DNA of 64,000 nt from Euonymus europaeus (taxonomy: Eukaryota; Streptophyta; Magnoliopsida; Celastrales; Celastraceae), in the NCBI GenBank assembly GCA_963580455.1, contig OY756961.1, positions 9,343,001 to 9,407,000 on the forward strand, in the 5' to 3' direction. Numbering within the stretch: position 1 is the stretch's first letter; every line of letters begins with the position of its first letter. Position numbers and translations under genes: made by a program. The notes below the pieces were generated by a model. The model searched no databases and was not told where the DNA came from. It saw only the letters and a program-made list of their open reading frames with translations. Positions 22,600-34,783 of this stretch are shown here, in pieces.

Positions 22600-24529
22600 A
22601 TTTATTGAAGGAATTGGATTTCTAATTTAATTGAAACAAAAGATTTTGTTCCTTCTTTTCTTATAACCTATAGAATATAAATATTATATTAAATTACATA
22701 AATACCCATTCAATTAACTAGAACAGTACTCACACGAGTGTTTTTTTTTACATTCTCTATTTACGGACTCAAATACTTATTTCTATTAAGTATCGTGATA
22801 CAAGAAAGACAACAAATTACTGGTCAAGAAAATGAAACCAAAAAAATGCTGAGGGACATTATTTTTTGATCCCCTTCACATGATATACCACCAGACCAAA
22901 TGTCAATAAAAATCATAATCCTGACAATATCATGCTCCTTCTTCTATCGAGGTGGAGGTGGAGGTGCAGGTTTGGAAACCTTGTTGAGACTCGTTCTGTT
23001 TTATAAAAATATAGGGTTATACAAAGTACTACAATCAATGTCCCACCATTCCATCTAATGGAGTTAAAATTAAAGTACTACAATCAGTGTTTCACCAGTT
23101 CTTTAATGACAAATGGATTTACGTAAATTGGGATAAAAATAGGGGATTCACCAATACTTTAAAAAAAATATGAATTTCATTCACTACCTTTATTTTTTCA
23201 ATATTCCATAACATCCCTTAAATAATTATGGACAAAACTACCCTTATTCCAATAAGTCCTTATGTGGATGACATATGCTGACATCATCATATTCTCGTTA
23301 TTTTTTTCTTTTAAAAATTTTAAAACAGTTTTATCTCTCAAAATACGAGTTGAATTTTTTTTTAAATAGATTCATAATCAGTATGAAAAACTCTTTCCAA
23401 TGAGACTCATGATCGATATGTTTAAATGTTCATTCGTCAAATCCTCTGAATAAACTCAGAAAATTTCTCAAACTTATCTAGAATTCAGATAATTTCTCAA
23501 AACTCAACAAAACTAATTAAATGAGTTTTCAAAATTAAGCAAAAAAATTTAGATGATTTTATAAAAATATATCAAAAAAAATATAGAAGTTCTCAAAACT
23601 CACTTGTGTGTGTAGGATATATAGGATTCCGCGTTACAATTGGTTGGCCCTTTTGTAATGGCGTGTCCTGTCTCTGTCCTGTGTGTGTTTGTGCTTATTC
23701 AAAAAAAAAAAAAAAACAACCAAAAATTCAGAGGATTTCACAAACTTGTCTCAAATTTAGAGGATTTCACAAAATTTAGCAAAATAAATCATAATATTTT
23801 TGAAATTAAGCAAAAAAATTTAGAAGATTTTATAAAATATATAATAAAAATTAGAAGATTTTTTTAAAATCAAAGAAAAAATAACTCGAAACCCAAAATC
23901 CTAAACCTCAAAATCCTAAATACTAAATCCTAATATCTTAAATCTCAAAATCCTAAACTTTAAACACTAAACTCTAATCTTCTAAACCCTTGACTCTTAA
24001 ACTTTAAACCTTATAACCATAAATTCTCTGAATTTTTCAGAAATCCTTTAAATTTCTCAGAAATCCTCTGAATGTTAACGGTTCTAGTTTTAATTTTCAA
24101 CAAAAAATCTTATAAGTAATTAAGAAGAATTTATAAAAATAAGAAGAAAATCATAAAATTTTACTAACTTATATTCCTAAACCCTAAATCTTAAACCTTA
24201 AGTCCTAAAACCCAAAATCATAAATAATAAATTATAATCTCCTAAACCGCAAAACCTTATATGCTAAACTCTAAACACTAACATTTTAAACCTCAAAACC
24301 CTAAACTTTATACCCTATTACCAAAAATCCTCTAAATTTAGAGGGTTTATCAAAATCAAACAAAAAACAACCAAAAATTTAGATGATAAGAGGATTTCTC
24401 AAATTTGTCAAGAATTCAGAGGATTTTACAAAACTCACTAAAACAATTTAGAAGAGCTTTTGAAATTATGCAAAAAAAAGTCTGAGGATTTCTTACCCAG
24501 AATTCAGAGGATTTTCGCAAAAGTCACCA
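22600..24529. other. AT-rich region with degenerate telomere-like and TTTAGAGGATTT repeats
   Basis: No gene is seen. Positions 23460-23880 and 24330-24520 hold many copies of (T)TAGAGGATTT(C/T)ACAAA-type motifs. Positions 23880-24310 hold degenerate CCTAAA / CTAAAC units resembling the plant telomere repeat CCCTAAA but irregular. A short stretch ending in a 15-A run (23700-23716), preceded by GTGCTTATTC, looks like the 3' end of a retroposed copy but has no recognisable source. 23300-23410 resembles the reverse complement of 53280-53400. Confidence 0.5.
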
Positions 24530-25150
24530 AAACGGTTAAAAATCGTTATGGTATTTGATTTTGTTTGAAATATAAATTGAGTTTTATTATGATATTATTA
24601 TCATAAGTTATTGACTTTGATTGTTAGTTAACAATGTAATAAAATATTGACATTTATATGGGATAACGTTTTGTTAATGCACAAGTGTTTAATTGTCGAT
24701 TCGATAATATAGTGATTCACAGATTTTAATACATATGTACAGGTTACTAACTCAAGTAAATTTTGTGCATGTGAGTGCACTTGATTTTTTAGAAAGAAAT
24801 TTTTTTTTGGTTGATCGACTCCTCACTTTGATTCATCAAAAGTGAAAATATTAGTTTATTTTTAAAACATATAAATAAAAAACATGATTTCATCCGACTT
24901 TCTGGGATTGTATTAATATTTATTTTATTATAATAATTATTTTCTAAATTAAAAGCAATCATATACTAATAAAAATAAAGATAGGTTTAAATGAGGGTAG
25001 GGTAAAATTGTCATTAAATAAGGTTAAAATTTAAAGTTGTCCTTATTGAGTTAAAGTTCAAATAATTAAGGATATATTGGGCTACAAACTTTTCAAAAAG
25101 ACTAAATGGAATATAAAATCCATATGAAAGACTTATCACCATATAATCCA
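24530..25150. repeat. Third copy of the left part of blocks A and B
   Basis: Aligns with 648-1275 (block A) and the matching part of block B, from ACGGTTA through CTTATCACCA, with more substitutions than A and B show to each other. Both ends are abrupt. This shows that the segment moves or is dispersed independently of the gene in the blocks. Confidence 0.75.
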
Positions 25151-25199
25151 TAAAAATACATGGTTATTATTGAAATTAAAAGTCACTGGAGCTTTCAAA

Positions 25200-27995
25200 A
25201 TATGCGCTTAAGCTTGCAAAAAATGACCAAATACAATTATTAGATTCCTGTCTAAGGGTCTCGTGATCGATCATCTTCCGTACTTTCTAGTGTCCCACAT
25301 CATTATGAAACAAATGAAGGCACAAGTGTATATTCTTGATGCCATCAATCCTCCACAGATAAAAAATGAAATTGATCTACACACTCACCTGGCTACTATT
25401 ACCAATTTTCATGTTTATATTCTTCTAGTTGGTTTGGATTCACTAGATTTTGCCCGTGCCCATGTCCTTAGGTATGATCCCCTTCTTGATGTCCTTGAGA
25501 CTTATGCCATGCTGTGTGAAGAGGATAAACGAATTGCAACTATGTGGACTAATGAAAATTGAACTGCTGGTGCTATGGTTGTCTGAAAAGGGACATCTTC
25601 AACACGGGGTTCCAAAACTCCAAGTGCATCCACCAGTATTTCTACTACCAAAGATGCTACTATTCCCATGAAACCTGATAACACCTTTCCCAAAAGGGTG
25701 ACCATGAGTGTTCTAATTGTGGAAAAGGCTATCATGTCAACAAATGCTGGAAACTTCACGAAAGACTCAACTAGGCAGATGACGTAATTAATAAGAAACA
25801 AAGCAGTCGGGCATCACTTGTGACTACTACAACTACTGCACCAGATATTGAACCTGGTCTCGATGAAACCTTAGGTAACTGTAGTTATGCTTTATGTATT
25901 TCTGCTTCTGCTTGTGATAATACATGGATAGTTGATACTGGAGCGAGGGATCATATGACTAATAACTCTAGTAAGTCCACCACCTTCACTAAAAATATTA
26001 AGACATTTTTTATCCCCACCGCCAATGGCCAAATGGCATTTGTAACTAACTTTGGCACTATTCAACTGACCCTAGCCATAACCTTATCTCATATTCTTCT
26101 TGTTCCTTCTCTAGGTTGTGATTTATTATCTGTCTCTAAACTCATGATTTTCTATGTCTGCAATTTTTATCCAAAACATTGTATTATTCATGACCTTCAC
26201 ACTTAGGAGAAGATTGGGCTTGGTTCTAAGAGAGGGGATTTGTGGCACTTCAGTGGATCTGACTCAGCTGGAGTAGCCAATTAAGCTAGTATGCACATGC
26301 TCGGCAATGAGAAGCTGATTTGGTTGTGGCACCAACATTTAGGACATCCATTCTTAGGCTATCGAAAACATCTTTTTCCATCTTTGTTTAAATCTGGTTG
26401 TAATGGTAACTTCCAACTCAGTGAGACATGTGTGTTTGCTAAAAGTCACTGTACTAATTTTACTTTAAGTGAGTCTGGAGCAATAAAGCCTTTTACATTG
26501 GTTCATTCCGATGTCTGGGAGCTTCCCAAACTCCTACTTCTGATGGTATGTGTTGGTTCATTTGTTTTATTGATGATTGCTCTCGTACTACATGAGTGTA
26601 TTTGTTCAAAAATAAAAGTGAAGTTCCTAGCATTGTCCAACAATTTTGTGTCATGATAGAAACCCAATTTAATACCTCCATCTGTGTTCTGCGATCTGAT
26701 AATGGCCTGGAATATTTCAATGAAAAACTTGGCACCTTTTTTCGGTTACATATGGAATTCTCCCCCAAACATCATGTCCCTACACCCCACAACAAAATGG
26801 TGTGGCAGAACTTTATAATCGTCAATTGTTGGAGGTCACCCATGTCCTTCTCATTGACAAACATGTTCCTAAATACCTATAAAGGGATGCCTTATTATCT
26901 ACCATTTATGTCATCAATCGAGTTCCATCCCATGCTCTTCAATATAAAAATCCACTCCAAATTCTTACCACTCATCTTCCAAATACAGCTCCTATTTCAA
27001 ATCTTCCTCCTAAAGTCTTTGGTCATGTCACTTATGTCCATGTTCCCTCTCACCAATGGAATAAATTGGATCCTTGTGCCTTTAAATATGTCTTTGTGGG
27101 GGTATGCTTCTTACAAAAGGGCTACCAATGATATCATCCTCCCACCAAAAGAGTTTATGTCACCATAGATGTTACCTTCAATGAAGACTCGTCATATTTT
27201 TCTCCCAATGCCCATCATCTTCAAGGGGAGAGTCTGAGTATAGAAGATAATAGTCATTTGTGATATGCTTGCAGCCTCTTCTTCTTCATCCCTACCCAAA
27301 TCTCCTACTATAGAGCCACCCGAACCTGTTGTAGAAACCTTTGAATTTCCTACTGTAGAGCCACTTGAGCCTGCTCTAGAAACCTCTCCATTGCATATCT
27401 CTAGTTTTCCATCTTTGTCTGAACCTCTTACTGCTATTGTACCTGACTGTGCTCTTGAAGTCATCCCTGTAATCACCGAGCATGTTCCTCTCTTTACACA
27501 AGACGAAATTTCCCATGACACTCCAAATGTGGTAGGATCTGAAATAAATGATGTTTTATTTGAACCTAAGCCTCCATATTAGTTGCCTGTATGCACAAAT
27601 CAAGGTAAACTTTGACCTCAATATTGTGCTGAACTGAATGCTAAAGCTAAATGCCCAATCATCAATCATGTGTCAACCCAAAGAGTATTCTAGTCATATG
27701 AGTCATTTTTGTATCAAATATCTACTATATCTATTTCAAGACATTTATAAGAGGCATTAGCAGAAACAAAGTGGACTGAGGTTATGGATGAAAATATGTG
27801 AGCATTACGTAAAAATGATACTTGGGAAATGGTCCCATTGCCAAATGGAAGAAAACTGTGGGATGTCGCTGGATATTTATAGTCAAATACAATGCTAATG
27901 GTTCCATTGAAAGGTATAAAACTCGATTGGTTGCTAAAGGGTATACTCAGAGGTATGGAGTTGATTACAATGAGACCTTTGCACCTTGGACACGT
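25200..27995 (+). mobile_element. Ty1/copia retrotransposon body, decayed, both ends missing
   Basis: Recognisable in order: a gag tail (VGLDSLDFARAHVLRYDPL); a CCHC zinc knuckle in a shifted frame (CSNCGKGYHVNKC, 25709-25747); an aspartic protease with DTGA (25920-25960); the GAG-pre-integrase segment WLWHQHLGHP (26320); integrase motifs VHSDVW and RSDNGLEYF (26500-26720); and the start of reverse transcriptase ([23 protein letters not shown]) up to ETFAPW at about 27990. There reading ends at a junction with gypsy sequence. Many frameshifts and stops are present. Neither LTR was found. Domain order protease-integrase-reverse transcriptase is diagnostic of copia. Confidence 0.85.
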
Positions 27996-29526
27996 TGCAT
28001 TGTGAACTGTTGGGGCTTCTGTAACATGATTCAGGAAAATATCAAGAAAGGAAGCATTAGATTTCTTGACAAGGAAAGCATGCTGATAGTGGAAGACCCA
28101 TTCCCTTCATTAGCTACAATTAAGATTGATTTAGGAAGTTTATTGAATAGAAGACACTATGAATAGGAGACCCACCAACCAAGGGTGCAAAAGTTTGAAT
28201 GAAGGCAAAAAAACTCTTGATGATACATTGGTCCACAAAGACAAAACTAAGAACCAAGAGGTTTAAGCAGGTCTTAAAAGCCAAGGTATGTTATACCTTA
28301 CCCAGTCCACTATCATAAAAAATGGCACCAAGTGTAGGCTCAAAAAGTTTCCTCTGCCATTGACACAGACACAAAAACGTATGGTGCAAAGACAAAATAT
28401 GGCGACCAATTACAATAAGAAAGACAAAAGGGAAGAACATGTAATGAAATACGAGAATGATCAAGGACCGTCTTGATATTTAGCTAGGATGAGCTATCAA
28501 ACTCCTCCACTTGACTCAATTTAGATGGTCTAGCAAGATAAAATCTAAGCAAAACCAGTCAGACCAAAGAAGTACCTGGGTCGATTGCAACTGAAGATGC
28601 TGAATCAATTGGCAGCTCATCTTCTGAGGGAAGTCCTATTGTTGGCTGATTTATGGTATGAGTTATTCCTGTAGCATATCATTGTAATTTCATTACACTG
28701 CCACCCGTATATCAAGCATCAAAATGCAGTTATTCGACAAAGACAGAAATGGTAGGCGAAAATGAGCCATAGAGTGCAGTCACCATCTAGACTATGGATG
28801 AGGGCCAATGTGATATTCAAGAAGCCATCCTATACAAAGACTCAACATATTCGTCCACTATACATTCAATTTCAAATGAATGGTCATCGCATCAACAAAG
28901 TACTAGTGGAAAATGGATGAGCAGTTAACACCATACCAATCTTAGTGTTGAACATTCTTTCCCTAACAGAAGATGACCTGATCCTAGCAGAAGTTAATAT
29001 GACAAGATTCACGGGAGAAGTCACCAAGGCAGTGGGAGTGTTGCCACTCCAGCTGACAATAGGCAGTAAGACTTCTATAACTACTTTCCTTGCCATTAAT
29101 TCTAATGCAAGATACCATGCCCTAGAAGGAAGGGATTGGATACATATCAACTAGTGTGTACTGTCTTCACTACATCAACTAATGTTGTTTTGAAAGGACA
29201 ACGATGTGGAGGTGGTATGGGCAGACCGGAGGCCATTCAAGGCAAGTTCAAATAATGTGGAACCTAGATACTATGATGATAACTTGGGACCAATCAAATT
29301 ATTTGGTGAAACCAATAAAGAAAACCCAAAGTATCTATCTGCATCCAAGGTAGAGTTCAATTTCATCCTGAAGAAAGCAAAGGAGATGATCCGACCTAAG
29401 ACAGTTGTGCCATACAGACCAAACTTTATTCTTATCATCGAAATAAGTGCCATGATGCCTCTTTCTCCATTAGAGAAGGGGTAGTGCTGGCTGCAGTCAA
29501 GAAAACTTAGATGTAGGCCGTATTGG

Positions 29527-30753
29527 TGATAGGTCAAATATTTACGCATAATGAATACCTTGTTTAGGTATTAATTTGTTCATTTTAATGAGTGATTGGA
29601 GCTTGGATCGATCGATCGACCCTATTTGTGGATTAACAAACACCAAGAGTTGTAGATCGATCGACCCTATTTGTGGATCGATCAACAATTGACAAATGCT
29701 CGAATTTTATTTTGGGAAGCTACTCAAATACGTCCAAAACAAGTGGGGCCAAGGGGAAACGAAAATACTCCAAGTTTAGAATATTACCAGGATTGGGAGA
29801 GGTATAAAAGTCTTGGAATATGCATTTACTTGGGACTTTTAGACCTAGCCATGATTCGAATCTTGAAAGTTGTCGTCAAGCATCGAAGAGGAGAGAGAGA
29901 CCGATTTCTTCCGAAATTTCTGGAACCATGAATTTTTTTACCATTACTTTTGTTTTTCTTAGTATTATGAGGAACTAATCCTCTACTAGGGCTCTAATGT
30001 AGCCTAGTGATGATCATTCAATGAATTTGGTGTTTGTTAATCCATGATTATTATTCTTTGTTTGAGTATCTATTGGTGTGTTTAATACTTTTGAATATTT
30101 GACCAATATTTGAATGAGTTGATGCTAAATATGAGACTGGAAGGAGATTTTTAGAATTGCTTCTTACAATGGATACCGTAGGTTTGATGAACCATAGGAA
30201 TATAGGGATGTTTTCTGTGTAGTCGTTCCATGATTTTCCATAGAATTTAATAGATTTTTATTATCTAAATCCGATTTTTAGGAATAACAGTGGTTGGTGA
30301 TAGGCCTGCGCAGTACTTATCAGACCAGGTCGGGCAGACCCGATAAATACTGGGTCTAATTGGGTTATCGGGTCGGGTAAAAACCCCGGTACCCAATGTG
30401 CAGGCCCAATTGGTGATAAAAATACTTTTGATATAACCAAAAATAGAGTATTGAAAATGTTTGGGAGAATCGACTATCAACAAGGATAATAATTGAGATT
30501 AACATGCCAAAGGATTTGGGTGAGATTGGTGATGGTGACGTTAGATGTCCTAGTGCGTTTTAATTGATTACTTTTCTGTTTGTTATTTCCTTGTTATTTA
30601 GTTTAATCAACTTCTTAATATTTGATTGTCCAAATAGTGTTAGGGTTAATTAATTTGGTTACTCACTGACAATTCATTCAATCCTCGTGGGTTTGACACT
30701 CTACTTTTCACTTTATTACTTGTGGGATTGTGCTCTTGCAATTTATTTCATCA
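29527..30753 (+). repeat. 5' LTR of the Athila-like element
   Basis: 1,227 bp, TGATAGG...TCATCA. It matches the 3' LTR over its length apart from a 107-bp MITE (30303-30409) present only here and a short GATCGATCGACC duplication near 29610-29690. The frame at 30687-30875 spans the LTR end and is not a gene. Confidence 0.85.
30303..30409. mobile_element. 107-bp hAT-type MITE inside the 5' LTR
   Basis: It has short inverted ends GGCCTGCGCA / TGTGCAGGCC and GC-rich GGTCGGG / CCCGAT subterminal motifs. It is flanked by TTGGTGATA on both sides (30294-30302, 30410-30418), which fits an 8-bp hAT duplication within a 9-bp match. The 3' LTR has the uninterrupted site near 35575. Confidence 0.8.
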
Positions 30754-30759
30754 AGTTTT

Positions 30760-30777
30760 TGGCACCGTTGCTGGTGA
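30760..30777 (+). other. Primer-binding site of the Athila-like element
   Basis: TGGCACCGTTGCTGGTGA, 6 bp after the LTR. The common Athila site is close to TGGCGCCGTTGCCGGGGA; three to four substitutions are seen here. Confidence 0.7.
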
Positions 30778-30870
30778 TTGAGACAGTTGTTTTATTGATA
30801 ACCATTAGATTAATTCTTTTGCTAATTGAGATTTATTTTTTCATATTTCTGCAGGTACCACTCTTCTGTT

Positions 30871-32512
30871 TATGAGCGGTGGACATCGAGCTTTGAGCTT
30901 TGACTTGACTAGTCTAGATTCGGATATCGAAAAAACTCTGCGGGAAATAAGAACGCAATAAGGTTAGACAAAAAGAAGAAGCTGAAAGTGTTGATATGGC
31001 TGAAAATCTAGAAGGAAATAACCCTGATAGGGGTGAGCATGTTGGCTCTGTCTTACGATCTTTGGGTGATTATGCTATGCCAACAGTGGAGGAATCTCAT
31101 TCGAGCATCTGTCGTCCAACTTTTCCGAAAAATAATTTTGAGATCAAGCCGGCACTGATTACTATGGTTCAAAATTCATCTATGTATTGTGGTCTCCCTC
31201 AAAAGGAGCCAAAATACTCACCTCAAACTCTTTTAGGAGATATGTGATATGGTGAAATAGAATGGTGTTCCATGGGATGCGATTAGGCTTACACTATTTC
31301 CATTTTCTCTGAGACACAAGGCTAAGGCTTGGCTTATGTCACTACCGGAAAATTTTATTATTACGTGGGATGATCTTGCTCAAAAGTTCTTAGCGAAGTG
31401 GTTTCCTCCTTCCAAAACTGCAAAGATACAAAATGACATTTTGAATTTTAGTCAGAGTGATCAGGAGCCTCTTCATGAGGCATGGGATAGGTTCAAGGGT
31501 ACTTTGCATAAGTGTCCTCATCATGTGGTTTCTGAGTGGTTATAACTCCAAACTTTTTATAATGGGCTGAGTGGGGACTCTAGATCAACTGTAGATGCTG
31601 CCACAGGAGGTTCTTTGCATAGGAAGTCTTTGCCAGTTTATGGGGTTGACGCTATTACAAATCTAGCAACTGAAATTGCTATTATGTTGCAACTGATGGA
31701 TGCTCTGACTACCAATTATGTGGTTGGTAATTATGGTTATCAAGCTCAGTCAATCATTCCTAGACCTTTTGTTATTTGTTGTGATGTATGCAATGAAAAT
31801 CATGCTACTATGGATTGTGAGGCTGGAAATCCGTTCTCCTAAGGGGAACAAGTTAATCAAGTTGGGCATGGAAATTTAAATAGAGCACGCTATGATCCTT
31901 ACTCGAATACTTATAATCTATGGTCGAAGAATCATCCGAATTTCTCATGGAAGGATAATCAAAATTATCAGAATTCACAGAATTCCCTACCCCTAGACAA
32001 GAAACCAATGCAAAGCTATGTAAAATTTGTGAAGGATGTTTTATGGAAGAAGCGAAAGCTTGGGGAACATGAGAGAGTTCGGCTTACGGAGGAATTCAGT
32101 GCTATTGTCCAACAAAAACTTTCGATTAAGCAAAAAGATCCAGGGAGTTTTTCTATACCTTTCACTATTGGAACAACTTATTTTGATAAAACTTTGTGTG
32201 ATTTAGGTTCCAGTATTAATTTAATGCCATTGTCTATCACTAAACATATTGGTTTGGGTGAAATTACCCCAACCACTATTTCTTTACAGATGGCGGATAG
32301 GTTAATAACATATCCTCTAGGCATGGTTGAAGAAGATGTATTGGTAAAAGTTGAAAATTTTGTTTTTTCGGTGGATTTTCTGATCTTGGACATGGAAGAG
32401 GATGCTATCACTCCTATTATTTTGAGACGACCATTCCTTACAACTGGGAGAATACTTATTGATGTCGACAAAGGAATGGTAATTATGTGAGTGGAAGATG
32501 AGAAAGTAAAGT
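30871..32512 (+). pseudogene. Athila-like gag-protease remnant
   Basis: A first ATG at 30871 reaches a stop after about 30 codons. Gag sequence resumes in another frame: SSICRPTFPKNNFEIKPALI (to 31247), then AKAWLMSLPENFIITWDDLA and AWDRFKGTLHKCPHHV (31320-31545), and later a Cys-rich CDVCNENHATMDC (near 31785-31825). The protease frame 32008-32490 includes CDLGSSINLMPLS and PIILRRPFL; the catalytic motif reads DLGSS where DLGAS is usual. At least three stops or frameshifts interrupt the unit. A Lys/Glu-rich frame (32581-32784) follows before coding potential ends. Confidence 0.8.
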
Positions 32513-32789
32513 TCCAAGTTTTTAAAGAACCAAAATATCCAACAGACTCCCAATCATGTTTTTGATAAGACGAGCTAGATATGGTAATTCCTGAAAAATT
32601 TGAGAAGGGAAATCTATGTAGCACATTGAAAGCTCATCCAGTTCACGTAGCTAAAATTGAGCACGAAGAACCTAAAATTGATTCATGTGGTGAGTTTGTG
32701 GTAGAAGCATCCACTATTACAAAATCAAAAAAAGCGAAAGAGGAAGAGGAGGTGAAAGAGGACAAAGAAAGCTATTCCAAATGAAGAAG

Positions 32790-34783
32790 CAAGAGAATAT
32801 GATGACCATTTGAGAGCAACAATTTCATAAATTCATCCAAGCAATTCACAGTGTAAAGCTCTCAACAAGAGTCTCAAATAGCCTGATTAATATTTCACTT
32901 GAAAGTCAGGCTGAAGGACTTTAAACTAAGCGCTTGCTGGAAGGCAATCCAATCAGGGGTAATCTCTAACCCTTTATGTTATGTTTTCCCTTATTTCTCT
33001 AATTCTGTTACTTAGTGTGCAGTGAATAAGCGTCGCTCTATCGAGGGGAATAAGTGCGGCAATTGCACGCGTACAATGGAGGCCGAGTCTTGGTCATTTG
33101 ATTTACCTCAAGTGCTGCTATTGTTGGTGATGCGGATAATGATGCCAATGAGGACCCTACAGATGATGATGAGTGAGCAGGCTAACACCGTCAATGAGGA
33201 CCCTACAGATGATGATGAGTGAGCAGGCTAACACCGTCAAATAGTTGTTGCGCACCAGGTTGTGTTGTTTCATCTCTCTTTTGCTTATTTTGATAACACT
33301 GGGACAGTGTTAGGTTCTAGTGTAGAGGCGGAAAACTTGGAACAACCTGTTTTATTTTTCGTATGTTTTGAATGTATTCGTGACTTGTGCTATTATTTGT
33401 CTCTTTTGTTCGATGATGATTATGGTTTGCATGTTTGATTACACAGAGCATAAGTTATTTGATTTGTGGCTTGGGAACTTTAAGCACTTATGCATTTATT
33501 GATAATTGTGGTATGTCAGTAGAGTTTGATGAATTGAGAGGAATGAGAACATCACTTAGTCAAATGCGGAGACTATAGCCCATGTGAGATTTGAGTCATT
33601 CTATTTTCATTGAGTGATTGAAATTTACTCCAATTTTTTACAATTTTACGCTCACTAAAAAATTCCTTGGGCGATCTCATTATTTTTCTTTGGTTACTCG
33701 CTAAGCATACGTATTTGAGTATTATTCCTTTTGCACTCTACATGGAATGGCCATCTATATTCTTAGAGGATGACAGTAAGGCCATCTTTGTTAGCCACAT
33801 TATTTCCCTTTTTCAACCTACCCTACGTGAAAATTTATCCTTAGTATCCTTTTTGAAGCCAAGCACTAGCCTTTGTTTCATAGCCACACACTACTGTTGT
33901 TCTCCCTTGATTGGATTACTTGTGTTGAAATTGATTCAAGGTGTGAATGAAGATAGATGGTATATGTATGAGAATTCGTTCTAAGATGTGAAAAAAAAGC
34001 AATTTCAAAACAAAAGAAAGAAAAAATCATTTTGACATGGGGGAATGGACGAAGGACTGAAAAAGAAGAAAGAAAATAAAGAAAAAGAGTTGCGGTGATT
34101 ATAAATTTTCAAAGTCTAGATGGAAGTTGTTGGGTGTGAGAGGATGTGAAGTTAATCTTAAAAAAAGACAAAAGAAAATGGTCTTGAATTGTGAATGATA
34201 TATTTTGAGTTTCGAAACAAGTCATCTATTTGTGGTGCCCATTCAACCCTGGCCTTATATTAGCTTTAAAAGTCCTACTTGACTCTAGGAATTTATGACT
34301 TGAATATGGGAGTGTTCTAGGGTGTACTCTATGCTTCGTGAGCGGCATTCATTCATGAGATTTTTTTCGATTGTTTCATGCACTTCTTTGAAATAGTATA
34401 TGGGAATTATTTTTTCTTGACTATTTATTCCTCCCATGTACACAAGAATGAAACACTTGACCCAACTTCAGTGCGATTTTTATTTTTGAGTGAACATCGG
34501 TGAGGTTTGAAGTTGAGGCTAAGCACTTTGTGATGTTATTCTTAATTCTGCTCGGTTCTAAGATGATACAGTGGTGACTACTCATTTGTGCATTGAAGTT
34601 TTTGGGTTATGGATTAGATGGCTACACTTTATTGTGATTGAACTAAGTGAATATTTGAGATAGGAAGAAGAGATGACTTATATTGTGTTGCTAATACTAA
34701 TGAATTACAACTGTGAGCATGCTCTTCTTGTTTGAGTTTTGTTCATTGTTCGAGGACAAGCAAAAGTTTAGTGTGGGGGTGTT
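32790..34783 (+). other. Non-coding interior and polypurine tract of the Athila-like element
   Basis: The pol genes expected here are missing. AAGCGCTTGCTGGAAGGCAA near 32930 matches a junction motif commonly found downstream of pol in Athila-type elements. Purine-rich sequence at 33990-34180 follows. The tract GTGTGGGGGTGTT (34771-34783) abuts the 3' LTR. A 46-bp duplication lies at 33146-33237. The longest frame (33667-33984) has no recognisable domain. Confidence 0.6.
33146..33237 (+). repeat. 46-bp perfect tandem duplication
   Basis: CAATGAGGACCCTACAGATG and the following 26 bp occur twice with no differences that I can see (33146-33191 and 33192-33237). Confidence 0.9.

Larger units (their letters stand above)
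21107..22600. repeat. Segmental duplication copy 1 (RING locus)
   Basis: From TTTTGGATTACTCT at 21107 onward the sequence matches 49904-52260: the 3' flank, the RING-H2 gene and its promoter. Matching tracts include the AAGCATAATCATTG region (21435 vs 50200) and the TATATAAG promoter. Copy 1 has unrelated sequence at 21195-21390 where copy 2 carries a TrpRS fragment. A shared CAAATGACGTGTATT motif (22553 and 53551) hints that homology once extended further upstream. Confidence 0.8.

Noticed and set aside
23581..23720. Retroposed gene copy with a poly-A tail
   Set aside because: A 15-A run follows a short unplaced sequence, but no coding match or target duplication was seen.
29206..29549. Overlapping plus- and minus-strand frames of about 92 codons
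   Set aside because: They fall in decayed gypsy polyprotein sequence; only the plus-strand wording matches the family.
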